A DNA stretch of 64,000 nt. Origin: Brachionus rotundiformis (Eukaryota; Rotifera; Eurotatoria; Ploima; Brachionidae). Positions 48,909-60,927 of this stretch are shown here, one piece after another. The notes under the pieces are model-generated. The model was given only the letters and a program-made list of their open reading frames with translations. It was not told where the DNA came from and searched no databases. The number at the start of each line of letters is the position of its first letter. Position 1 is the first letter of the stretch. Made by a program: the position numbers and the translations under genes. The DNA lies in NCBI GenBank assembly GCA_016802295.1, contig JAESIW010000203.1:248001-312000 (forward strand), read 5' to 3'.

Positions 48909-51900
48909 TCAATCACATGTTGAAATAGATTCGTATTTTGTCGGCGCAAATAAATTACTCGATGAGTTTGAAGTAGTTCGTTTATTAGTCGACTTGAGAT
49001 AATCATCCTCGCTTAATTGGACCACGTCCGGCCTGTCTTTGGCGTTGTATGTCAAACAACGCTTTATAAATGTCTTAAATAAGCTTTTGGTTAATATTAT
49101 TCAATTATTAGATGAATCCGTGACCAATTTTTCTAAAATGCAACCAAGTTGGCAAAACTAGTACTAAAAAAGCTATCTTATCTATCATTTATCTCTTAGA
49201 TAGCATAATCTCTTAATTATGGACTTAATATCCAAGACATTTTCAATCTTATTTTTAAATTGAATAAAAAATTGAGTATAGAAATTTAAATATATTAAGT
49301 GACATTTTTTTATAAACAATTATATCTATTCGCTACTATTTAAATTGTCATAAAAATTTAAAAGTTCTGTTAAAAAATATCATTAATCTTGATCGTGGCT
49401 GAAAGATAATTTTCAAAAATATCAATTTAGCTTGATAGCTAAATCTAAAAAGATATATTTGTTTTTACAATTAAAAAAAAAGCACACCTAAATTGATAAT
49501 TGATAATTTTTTTAAGAAAATCAATTCACTAACTATAACTTATAGTTTTTATATTTATAAAATTTTTTTTACTTCCTTTTTTAACTTTAGATCGCGTTTA
49601 TTAATACAATATGAATAATAATATGTTTAAGATATAAATTTAAAAACAAAGCTCATTTAATTTCACAATTAGAACAAAATTAAAGATTGAATAATTTTAA
49701 AAAAAAAATTTGTTACGAAATTAAATTTTTAATTGTATTATTAGTTAATTAATGAAAGAAAATAATTTTTTTTTTTATTAATTAATTTAGATTTTTTGTA
49801 TATTAATTAAAATCTAACTAATTAGTAGTATGTTAAAGATAAAGTAGTCGGCTTAAGCAAAATTGGTCATGAATTTGACTGTGACTTACTTTGGCCTCTG
49901 CAGTTAAAATCGGCTTGGCTGGAAAGACAACTTCCTTGGCGTTTAAAATTATTTGATTTTCTAAAATAGCTGCCTGAGATAAATTGTGACCATATGGCTT
50001 TTGGTTTAAAAAAATTAAAATATCAAAAATTAAATTCTTTAGTGCATATTTTTATCTCTAATTACCTTTCTGCCATAAGCACACTGAAAAAATATACAAC
50101 CAACACTCCAGACGTCCACTTTGGACGAAATTTTTGGCGGATTAGGACCCTGGACGAACACTTCTGGCGGCAGGTACCAATATGTTCCGGCACCTTGAGA
50201 AGTCAAGTCCATGCCATACTCGGGATCGTACTTATCCTCATCCATTTGTTTACTCAAACCAAAATCGGTGATTTTTATTTCACCACTGTGCTCGCCTGTG
50301 CCAAGCAGTATATTTCCTGGTTTGAGATCATAATGAATAACCGGTGGCTTTATATTTACATTTAGATATCTTAACGCACTCACTATTTGCATTATAATTG
50401 ACCTGGCCTCTTTTTCAGGTATAGTCTTGTGCTGTTTGAGGAAAAAGTCCAAGTCATTGCCCTCACAGTACTCCAATACTGTACAAAATGAATTGGTATC
50501 TATCTCGAACACATCGAATAGCTTGACTATACGCGGATGATCCAGCGTTTTGTGTATGTCATACTCTCTTAGAGCATGCTTAATGTAGTTGGCCTTCTTT
50601 TCGTCTTTCCAGTCTTTGTTCAACTGATGCACCTTGCACGCCACGTACCTTTGTTCCTTGATATCGAAGGCTTTGTGCACCTCGCTGAATCCGCCCTTGC
50701 CTATAAGCGATAACAATAGATAGCGTTCGTTTAGAGTCGGATGATCCTTGAATCTGGAATGATCTTCGTTGTGTATACGCTTTAGTTCACGTATGTGCAA
50801 GTTTCGTTCTCTTTCGAGCTTTTCAAGCTCCGATTGTAGGTCGATTTCTTCTTTTTTGAGCGATGCCTGACGTAAACGAAGTATTTCGTCTTGTTCGTAC
50901 CATTCTTGAGTACTTAGGACATAGGCAATCGGCTTTACGAATGTGTCCGAGTCATTTTGAGATGAATTCGAATTGGATGAATTGTTGGCATTGGCAATTG
51001 CTGCCGCAACTGATGAGCTATTCGTAATTTGGCTAGATGTAATGCTGGCACCATTGTTCAGAGCGTTTGTTGGCGATGAGGACGAGTTTTGATTAGATTT
51101 GTTTGCCGAGGATTTTGATTCTTTGCCCGACTTGGAACCGGACTCTTTGTCCAATTGTGGACGCTTTTTCTGCAGCATTTTTCTCTCTCTGTCCAACTCG
51201 TCCTTGGCATGGTTGATTAACTCTTGTTGTTTCATTATGTCATTGAAAGCGAAGCCGTCCACCCAGTTTTCCACAAATGTTGCACCTTGACGCTGTGTCA
51301 CAAATTGTCCCAATCTAAGCCGGTTTTCCATGCATTTTTGTCTGGCTTGTTTTTTTTCCAGTGTGGATTTTTCGATTAACAATTTTTTATTAAAATTCAG
51401 ACACTTTTTAAAACTAACATTTTGCTTATCTAACTCTTTTTTCAATTGAAGCATTTCTTTTGCCAAGTCTTCTTTTTCCTTTAGATTAAATTTTTGGTTA
51501 AAATCATTTTTTTAAATAAAACATAATTAAATAGCTAAAGATCTTTTTATACTAATTGATTTATAAATTAAAGATAAACTTTTTACTTCATTTTAATCTT
51601 AACTTAAAATTTTATTTTAGCTTAGAATGGAAAATAATTAATTAAAATAGTCTTAAATTAGATAATTAAGTATTATTAATTAGAAAATTAGAATATAATT
51701 ATTAATGATAATACAAACAGTATTTTATTTAAAAAAAAAAACTAAAATTTAAGCAAAATTATATTCTTTAATAAATTAACACATTTTTTAACTTTATTAA
51801 ATTAACCATTGAAATTTTTAATGGTTAATTTAGTAAAGAATAATCATTCTTGGATCATTTATAATCCAGATCAATTCGAGGATTCTTAAGTGTAATTGCT

Positions 51901-54900
51901 ACCTAACTGTCTCTTCTTTTTCACCCCAAACCCCAAATATTTTACCAAAAATAAATCTTTTTTTTTCTTATTTACTTCTTTATTTAAACTTATCTTTTTT
52001 TTATTTTATTTATAATATTATCTATTTTTAATCTAAAGTACAAATTTACAAATAAATAAATGAATTGTTTTAATTAACATTTAATTATTAGTTTTTTTTT
52101 TCTAATTATTAAGATAAATGTCAATAACTGGTTGAATAGATAAATTTTTAAGAAATAATTTTAAAAAAGAGACATTTTTTTAATGTTTATTTTAAAATTT
52201 TTGACTTACGCGAATAAGTTCGTCAATGCGAGTATTTTTTGTCTCTATTGCCGAAGCCGAGTCTATCATTTGATTAGTGGTAATATCAGTCTAGATTGGA
52301 AAAAATAATTAATAAAATAAATAAAATTTTTTGCCAAAATTTAGGTTTATGACCAAATTTAAATCACTAAGGTCAACAATTAATAATCATCAAATTTACA
52401 TTTTATGGTCCACAAACACCGAATTCCTAAATTGTGGTATATCTGCAAGCAAATTCAAATGCACAATTAAGCAAAATGCTTGGCAATGATTAAGCATGAT
52501 TTCTGAACATAAATTAAATTACAAAACAAAATAAAAAACAAATAAAAAAATGTTTATTTTTATAATTAATTTTGAGCAAGATAATGATAAATTTGGTCAT
52601 ATATTGAATATATTATATTTGATAATTCTTACCTGAGCATATTTGGTGCATTTAATAACTATAGAGTTTATCATGTTTGGATTGGTGCATGTGGTGGTGG
52701 TTACATTGCTTGTGGTTATGTAATTAACAATATTGGGCGGATAGGAAAGATTCGAGTTGGAGCCGGAGTCGGAGCCGAGTCCGCCGATGCTGGCGCTGCC
52801 GCCCGTCATCTGATTCATGCTCATATTACCGGTCTGAGAGCCCAATTGGCCATAGTTAGCCGGAGATATGTAATTGACCGGCGATGCTTGATTCGGATGA
52901 TGGCCGTGCTTGGGCGACGAGGGAATATAGTTCATTTGCTGCTGTTGCTGGACGTAATTGTTGTTGTTCGAGTTGTTCGTTGAGCTGAAATGGAGCGGCG
53001 AGGGCGATTGAGAATGTTGCTGTTGCTGGTTGTGAATAGATGAGTTTGTGTACATTTGCTGATTGCTGGCGTTTGACTGACCATTCTGGCTTTGATAAGG
53101 CTTACCGGGACTGTTGTTCATCTGAAGTTGTTTTTTGATGCTTTGAGACGAGCCTGTTTGCATTTGATTGTTTAAATCCCATTTGAAGTTCTTGTTTGGA
53201 ATGTCGGCGTTTTGGTTGCTGGCAGAAACAAGCTGACTTGGCGCTTGAATATTGGCGTTTTGCTCATTGTTTTTTCGCTTTCGCTTGCGCTCTTTGGTCG
53301 CCGAGCCGTTGTTGTTCGCGCTGGTCTGGTTCGACGACGGAGTCAGAGGCGTTTCGCCGGCTTTATTCGAGTTCTGGTTCATCGCAAACGTCATTCCCTG
53401 TTGCTGATGCTGCTGCTGCTGCTGCTGCTGTTGGAGCTGGTGCTGGTGCTGGTGTTGCTGCTGTACTGACATATTTACATTTATCGACGGTATGTACATT
53501 TTTTCCGGTGTATTACTCTTTATTAAAAATAAACAATATCTATAATAGATATTTTTTTCTTGTATTTAGTTAAGTTGTCTTACGTGATCTTTGGTAAAAT
53601 TGATCTCGTTTTTCTGATCGTCAAGTGTATTACTTTGATTGGAAAAGTCTTGCGATACACTCTTTTGTTGAAAATAAAACAAGAATAATTTTGAATATTT
53701 TATTTATAAAAATTAAAAAAAAAAAAAATATATATATATAATAAAAATTTAACCAACTTTTTGTGGCGCAAAACGAGACTCGAGCATTTCTAATTTGCGT
53801 AATTGTTGTTCTTTATTATTAAAAAAAAAAGAAATAAAAGAGTTTAACTTTTGTCTTTATTAAAATAATTTTTACTGGCCTTGGACTTTTTCCTAAAATG
53901 ATAAGACACTAAAATTACTTTCATTATCAAATTATTAGAAAAAAATAAAAAATAGTAATTTATGTCTAATTTAATAATTTTTCTTGGCAAGTGAAGACCA
54001 GAGGAATTTTTTTGATTTTCTGGTGACTCTTACGACCCTACGCGCTTGCAGAAGAGCCGGGTCTTATAAACCTGGCGATCAATTATCATATAATTTCACG
54101 ATCTATAAATGTGATGATCAATAATTAATTTATCTGATCGTGAAAAATATTAATTGATTAATAAACTTTATTAATAATATATCTTTTTTATGCTACCGAT
54201 TTAATTAATAAAAATAATGTTTTAAAATTTTTTTAGGTAGTTTTTTTAGTACAGTTTTCCCGATCTCGACTTTTTACTTAATTAAGCTTAATTATTATGA
54301 GGTTCTAGAATAAAACTTTCTACTGCAAACAAAAGACAATTACTTAAATTGATTATTCATTTTGTTTAGCTAGAAAAAAGAATATAAAGTTTTTGTTTTT
54401 GGTAAATAAAGAGGCAACAAAAATTATGTTGCATTGTGTTGAAGTATTTTTTAAATTTTATTCTAGTAAATTTTAATTTATCAAAATAGGAAGAATTTTT
54501 GTTCTTAATGATTTCGAAATTCACAATCTTTAGTATGATCATGTCTCACTTAAGCGGTGAGTTGTGTGCGCGAGTGAGAGAAAAAGTACCAAGCAAAAAG
54601 AAATTTATTGTGTGCCAATTAGAAGCCGCTTGCAAAACCTTAATTTGCTTATCAGCGGCAATCGAATGTAATTTAGTGTCTCAAATGCATAAATTATAAT
54701 AAACTGGAGCAATTAGCTAATATGGTGAAAAATACCTGTCTTGAAAGAGGACTGCAGAATGATGGCAGAGTTGGCAGGCAGTTCCTGTTGGAGCATGCTG
54801 TTCGCCGAGGCCTTGTAGTTGGCGTTCAGCTGGTTGGAAATGATGTGGTGTTGGTTGAGAGTGTTGGTCGACGACGACGAGGACAAAACTAGATTGTTCG

Positions 54901-55006
54901 CATGATGCAACTGCTGGACTTGCTGCTGCTGCTGCTGTGGCTGTGACGGCTGCTGATTCGATGCACCAGTATTTGCTGTTGTCCCACCATGCATCATCAT
55001 CATCAT
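48909..55006 (-). CDS. TLK: Tousled-like serine/threonine kinase
   Basis: Eight exons on the minus strand, 5' to 3': 54736-55006, 53758-53810, 53584-53661, 52633-53517, 52210-52290, 50066-51478, 49890-49997, 48909-49073. They total 1017 aa. TLKs are nuclear kinases that phosphorylate the histone chaperone ASF1 and support chromatin assembly. The TLK N-terminal motif LEMLESRF is in exon 2. A coiled coil (about 445-560) contains NKKLLIEKS and RLRLGQFVTQRQGA. The kinase domain runs from about 708 to 985: glycine loop GKGGFSEV (716-723), Lys738, HYDLKPGN with catalytic Asp840, DFG at 861-863, and GTYWYLPPE. The tail exon reads TFIKRCLTYNAKDRPDV. Exon 1 starts with five ATG codons and is Gln- and Ser-rich; exon 4 is Gln/Asn/Ser-rich, so the N-terminus is longer and less ordered than in vertebrates. 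Introns 1, 4 and 5 are long (925, 342, 731 nt). The kinase half is certain; the exon 1 start is the likely but unproven part. Confidence 0.93.
53409..53430 (-). repeat. CAG/CTG trinucleotide run encoding polyglutamine
   Basis: A pure (CTG)n tract on the + strand in TLK exon 4 encodes a Gln run on the minus strand, directly after the MSVQQQHQHQHQ stretch. Confidence 0.85.
53997..54145. other. structured, GC-richer element in TLK intron 1
   Basis: Three successive perfect inverted repeats lie in an otherwise AT-rich intron: ACCAGA/TCTGGT (53997-54002, 54019-54024), GACCC/GGGTC (54034-54038, 54059-54063) and TTTCACGATC/GATCGTGAAA (54094-54103, 54136-54145). The last encloses GTGATGA (54111-54117) and CTGA (54134-54137) on the + strand, resembling snoRNA boxes C and D but too close together for a standard guide RNA. 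It could be a small RNA gene or a miniature transposon. Identity unknown. Confidence 0.35.
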
Positions 55007-55156
55007 TATAAATTATTTATATGAGGATTATTCAAAAAAGCGTTCTCTCCTCTCTCTATTTTCTATTTTAGCAACTGAAAAGAGAAAATTATTTTAGGTT
55101 AGAATACGGAACGAGTATCCTAGGCGTAAAGCTAATTAGCTCACACATATACAAAT

Positions 55157-55290
55157 ACACACACACACACACACACACACACGCATACAAATAGAAATAC
55201 TTTCAAAGTATTCAGAGCTCTCTGCCTCGGCTAGAAACTATCTTGAAATTTAGCTCGTATGCTCGTATGGTGGTGAGAGTGTGTGTGTGT
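55157..55290. repeat. (AC)n and (GT)n microsatellites, opposite phase
   Basis: An (AC)n tract at 55157-55182 and a (GT)n tract at 55279-55290 lie about 100 bp apart and are reverse complements, so they could pair as a hairpin. Confidence 0.85.
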
Positions 55291-55624
55291 ATACGTGTGT
55301 GATAGTTTGTCGTCCTGCTCATTAAACAGAACACTTTAATTTGTAATCAATTTAGATTGGATTTAATTTTAAAAAAAATGAGAAAAAGAAAAAACAAATG
55401 AAAACATTTTATTTCTTAAGAGAGAAACCTACATAAATTAATCGCTTTTTTTCTTCTTAATTTGATTCTTTGCTTCAAATTTGAATATTTTCTCCAAATT
55501 TTTTTATTTTGCTGGTGCTTAAATTGCGAATATTTAATTTAATTTTGTTTTCGTTCTTGATTGGAAAAAAAGCTTTTTTGTCTTGGAAAGATTGATTAAA
55601 AATTTACTGAGATTAGACGAGAGA

Positions 55625-55739
55625 TTTTCGAACACAAAGTTGTGAACTACGTTCGAAAAATAGCTAGATATTGCAAAAGCCGAGTAGTCGAGAGGCGACT
55701 GCTATTTTGTCTTACAGTACATGACAAGTCTTTTTTTTT
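55625..55739. repeat. inverted repeats followed by a nine-T run
   Basis: TTTTCGAAC/GTTCGAAAA (55625-55633, 55651-55659) and AGTCG/CGACT (55686-55690, 55696-55700) precede T9 at 55731-55739. The pattern resembles a short RNA polymerase III unit with terminator, but the boxes are not in tRNA order. It may equally be TLK promoter or 5' UTR. Confidence 0.3.
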
Positions 55740-55900
55740 CTTGTTTTAATTTCTGAGTTTATCTGCGCTACAGACTTGCTAGCACAATGAATTTTATGCT
55801 AAATAACTAATATCGATAGAAATAAAAACTAAGCGTTTTTAAGTCAATGTTGAGCTAAACCTATTTATTTATATATTACCATATTTGTTCGAAAGTGATT

Positions 55901-58573
55901 CTAAATAAAAGCGAAGCTTATCATTTTACGAACATAGTCTTGAGCATAATTTTTCCAAACAAGAACAAGGAAGTTCATAAATTTTACTACTAGAATCTAA
56001 TTTCGAACAAATTTAAATTCATAACAACATTATAGAAAAAAATCAATAATTCACTTTTAGATTTGAGCCTGGTCTGACCAGCTAGTCTCTTGTCTTGATG
56101 AACAAACTTTTCCAAAAAGCTCTTAATTTTCTCTAAAAATGAAAATATAAAGAAAAAATTATTTAATTTGAATAAAATTCTTGTCATTTATATCAACACT
56201 TGTTAGTATGTAGAAATATTGAATCAAATGCTTAGGAACCTATTGACCTAAATTTAAAATCTAAGCTAAACGAATATTTAAGCTTTTTATTTTTTCATAT
56301 TTTGCTACGTGTTTATATGCATCATTTATTATGTTTTCTTGAAATTTTATTTTTCCAAAAAAATGATACTCACAATAAAAGCTATTGATAAATTTAGCCT
56401 AATTTTCAGAACATAAAATAAACCACTTATTTCACAATCTAAAATGAGATAAAATTAAAAAAACCATATCCTTAAACAAAAAAAAATGCTGAATTTTCAC
56501 TATTTATATATTCAGAATAAAAACAATGATAAAGAAAAAAGTCTGAGATTATTATTAGGCGAAAAACCACCACAACACTAAGCCTAAATACATAATTTTG
56601 ACATTTTGTGTCTAATGTTAATGAACAAAACGCAAATTAAGCTGATCAATAAAATATCCAGTATTTAAGTTAGATAAGGCTTAAAATGGTAAATATATGC
56701 TTTGTTTCCAAATATATCAAAATTTATTACATTCTACTTTTGTCAGATCTTTGATTGCGACAAAAATTTTAAATTTGTGTCATTTGCGTAATAGGTCTAT
56801 ATCGGTGACAATCATAGATTTAAAAATGATAATTTCTTATTGCTTTTGAATAAGGCCTACATGAGCAAGCGATCCAATTTCCTTGTCATTTGAATATTCT
56901 GTTTAAATTATGCACATTAAGAAACAATGTATATATCTTTATTCGTTCTATTAAGTTCGACTCTAGTGTTACTAATTCCACCGTAAATATATATTTACAT
57001 TAAAATAATTAATATAAAATCATTTAAATAATTATTCAAAGCCAATTTTACACAAAGGCAATAATTTACTTTCAACAAAATATATTATAACTCTCAAGAC
57101 CTATATTTTTGATAATTTACCTATCTTATATTGGAAAAAATTAATTAAAATTAAATCTTCTGATTTAGTCTAAAAATTTTATGCTTATAAATCATCAATC
57201 GGCTTAATAATTTAATTATTAGCTGATTGCGTTTATGTTCTAGTTTGATTGTTTATTAAATAAGTAAAGAAATTATAATATTTTTTAATAATGAATATTT
57301 TAAATTGATATATCAATATTTTAAATGAATATTAAGTTTAAATATAAAATACTTCCGGTAATTAATGCTAAACATACTTGTTGTTTGTCTTATCAGAGCG
57401 AAACTATTCTTCTTTTTTTAAAAAATAAATTAAAAATTCGGTTATCTTTCATAAATTATTTCATAATAACTGAGAAAAATAAAAAAAAAAGTAATTCTTT
57501 ATTTTTACATTAATATAGAACTGATAACTTCTTCCAATTTAATAAATGAGTCTTCTTTTTAAGCATAAATTTAATATTATAATTTAAATTCAATCATGGT
57601 TTTAAATTGATAATTTTTTTGGAACAAAGTCTTGTAAAAAAAAAAAGATCAAAATAAATAATTTATATTACGGCATTTAAAATTATTTTATATATTCAAA
57701 ACAATATAATATTAGTCTATTGAAGGTGTAAACTTAAATTTTTATCATAATAAATAATCAAAAATTTATGAAACAAAATTTTATATTAAACAATTTTTCC
57801 AAATTAATCACATTATATTCGTGTATCTTTTATTAAGTTTCGCTTACTTGCCGAGGTGGATCAGTAGCTCTTTTAAAAATATAAAAAATAACATATAACT
57901 AATCAATTGATTAAAATATTTGATAGTTTAAACTAAACAAAAAATATCTCGGTTTGAAAAAAAAATTATTAAGTTAAAATAGGTTAATTTTATTACAGTT
58001 AATGGTAACATTTACACATCTTTTTTAGATTCAATGAATTTAAATTGTACCAAATAAAACACTACTTAGTATCAATTGCCTTTAGCTATTAATCTAAATG
58101 GCATTTGCCGATTAAAAATACTCACAATTATTATAATTTTATTAAGTTAATTTTAAATTTTATGTGACGAGCAAGTTTTCCTTTTAAATTTTTACTTTAG
58201 TTAAAAAAGACAGTTTCTAGATATACAAATCAATATTTTACGATACTGACAAAAACTCATCTTGGCCAACTTTTATCTTTCTATACATATTTATATAGGC
58301 CTAATTATTTTTATTTTTTAATAAAATTCTAACCTAAATCATTTTACCATGATTTAAAGTACTATTTTAATAAAAAACGCTTCCGAGAGCTTTAAACAGG
58401 TTGATTTGATTGAGAAAATAATTAATTTCTAGCGCTTGATCATTAAACACGAGTTATTTTGCATACCTTAACTGTTAATAAACAACTTACACAAATGTGG
58501 CTTGCTTGTCCAGAAAAAAATTGGCAAAAAATTCCAAATCACCCTTTTGGTAGTCAAGTGCAGTTAATAGCAT
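55901..58573 (-). CDS. tentative small-exon gene, product unknown
   Basis: Four candidate exons on the minus strand, 5' to 3': 58491-58573, 57848-57869 (22 nt), 56055-56130, 55901-55989. They join in consistent phase to an 89-codon frame plus stop. All are less AT-rich than their surroundings, and the first two end in good GTAAGT/GTAAGC donors. The predicted chain begins MLLTALDYQKGDLEFF, continues FVATDPPRQKIKSFLE and HQDKRLAGQTRLKSK, and ends in a Trp- and Tyr-containing helix-like tail. I do not recognise the family. The ATG directly follows a TTTTAG acceptor, so the true start may be further upstream. Introns of 0.6 and 1.7 kb are long for this genome. Treat as a hypothesis. Confidence 0.35.
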
Positions 58574-60927
58574 CTAAAACTGGCTAGCAATCTTGCAGCA
58601 TTTATTCAACAATAGTTAAAACCAATATGGCTGTCATTAAATTGAAAATTTTCAAACAGAACTTTAATCTATAAATAATTTTAAACAATAGTAATTTTTA
58701 AACTAATATTAAATAGAAGGCAAATTATTTTGAATATAATTGGCATATTTTATTTAAAATAAATTGGCATAAATCTAAATAAACTTAAACTAAATCGTCA
58801 CAAGATATTGATTCCTTGTAATTTAATATATCAATTGAAATTTTACTTTTTTTTTATATATATATTTATAAATAATAAATATATTTGCTCTCTCTCTTTC
58901 CCTCATTCAGTTACTTACGATCCAATTCTGTATAAACTAAATTTTATTAGTTTATCATCTAACAACACAACAACCAAAAAACGAAAATTCCTTCAACACT
59001 ATTAACAAAAAAATATATTTATAAAAACTAGCAATACTAAAATTCTAATCATAATGAATGTCGAGATGCGATGATTCTCAATCAAAAAATAAAAAGAAAC
59101 ATAATTATTTTAATTTTTTATTTATATTAATTTTGTAATTAATTGTTTAGGCCAATGATAATGTACGTGAATTAGTTAAGCTCGACAAATCTACCCTGTT
59201 GAAATTCTGCTCTCTTTAAGTATCATAATTCGATTGAAAATAAATCCTATCAATATTTTTATTTTAAAAAAAAAATATATATATTATTTCACTGAATTAT
59301 AATTTAACATATGATTTCTACTGTGTCATCAACCCTCTTCATCTAACTTAATAAATATTATCAATTCATAGCACTCTATCCATTTAATCAAACAAAACAT
59401 TTTATCATATTCTTATCCTAGCTAACCATAGGCATTCAGAAAAGAAAAAAATATATATATAAATTTATATTATAAATTATTAAAACTTTCTAAATATGAC
59501 AATTTTACGCTATCAACGATAATGCAGTGTTTTATCAAGTGTCTTAGCTTTATTTAAAAATTATTAAAACAAACCTAAAAAGTCCAATAAAATTAAAAAT
59601 TCAATTTACTTAATTTGCCACAAATCTGCTTATAGTACTATCTGTCTGTATCTATTACTTTATTTTGGTGTTGTTATTCAAAAGAATAAATCTTTATTCA
59701 GTAATTTTTAATAACAGAAACAATTAAATAAATGAATAGAACTATCTACTGTTGATTGAAAAAAAAGATAAAAAAGAAGTATGTTAAGATTTGAAAAAAT
59801 TATTACAAAACTTAGCATATTTGAACATTTAATTTAAAAAATTAAGAATTCAACGTTTGCTCTTACTAAGGAGCAAAATCTTTCCAATCTTGATTTAAAC
59901 TCAACATACCTGTGAATATTGTTGTCTAAGAGAATAGCAAAAATAATTTGATTGATAGTTAAATATTCAAAATGAATAATAACTGGTACAATAAAACCAA
60001 GCGGAAAATTCTCTATTTTACCAAGTGTTGCCGATAAAAACAACCAACAAGTTCAATTATGCGCTTAGCTTAGAAAAAGATAAAAATTACAGTTAACTTT
60101 ATTTGATTAAAATGTATTTGGATTCCAAATTTTGGAATCATTATAATTTATGAATTTTGTGTCTAATCATTTAATCGAAACAAAATCCATAATTGATTAA
60201 AAATCAAGTTAAAAAGTTGGTCATATTACACTTAAATAATTTATAATAAATAAAAAAAATTTCTCTTTTACTTTTTTATTGAACAATTTTTTTCTATTTT
60301 AATTTCAAAATAATTATTCAACTTAATTTTATTTTTTTTTATCGGGCTTTCTATTTAACGTGTTGCTAAAATATTTTTAAAACATCATATATCCAAGAGA
60401 ATAAGAAAAAAATAATAATAATTAGGGTTAAACTCACAATACTAAACTCATTATTCAGTTTAATAGACTAAATAGATTTTTATTTTTCCTCTAACAATAG
60501 CTAAACTCTTGTGGAAAAAAAGTGGACCTAAAAATTGACCGCAACTAAAAAATATATTTCTTTCTAAATAAACAAAAATTTAAACTAAAACTTAAATGCT
60601 TGATAAATTTTTCTTAATTTTGACTATATCACCAACTAGTCTAAAATTATTCTTAATTAAAAAAAACATAAAAAATTATGCTTTTTTATTGATTTAGTTA
60701 ATTCAAACATCTCTATCAAACAATCATATTGGAATATCAGAATTAGCTGAAACAAATTGGTAGTCAAGACAGATTACCAAGCTAAATTAATAAAAAAAGG
60801 AATATTTCTTAACTTAAATCGCAATTTAAATCTTTAATTTTTTTTGTATGAGCCTAATTCAGGTCAACAAACATTAAAACTCGGTAAGGTAAATTAAAAC
60901 AAACTAGGTAATAATGAAATGATATTA
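58574..60927. other. AT-rich region with scattered possible exons
   Basis: No complete gene model. Isolated minus-strand exon candidates exist at 60022-60063 and 59866-59925: they join in frame to a 33-codon piece starting RIIELVGCFYRQHL and ending KDFAP-stop. Another stands at about 60690-60740. A coding-like patch at 59150-59220 is open on both strands. I cannot link these into one gene. Confidence 0.3.

Larger units (their letters stand above)
55007..55900. other. 5' flank and probable promoter region of the TLK gene
   Basis: Region upstream of the TLK start codon. It holds CA and GT microsatellites, then a GC-richer patch with two inverted repeats ending in a T run. No gene seen. Confidence 0.5.

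Noticed and set aside
55680..55740. tRNA gene suggested by a D-arm-like GCCGAGTAGTCG and a T run
   Set aside because: No acceptor stem, anticodon arm or T arm follows; the only B-box-like GTTCGAA lies before the A-box-like sequence.
59151..59219. Plus-strand exon candidate ending in KFCSL and a stop, with a TTGTTTAG acceptor
   Set aside because: Looks coding and faintly like an insulin-degrading-enzyme segment, but the minus strand is also open (EQNFNRVDLSSLTNS) and no upstream plus-strand exons were found.
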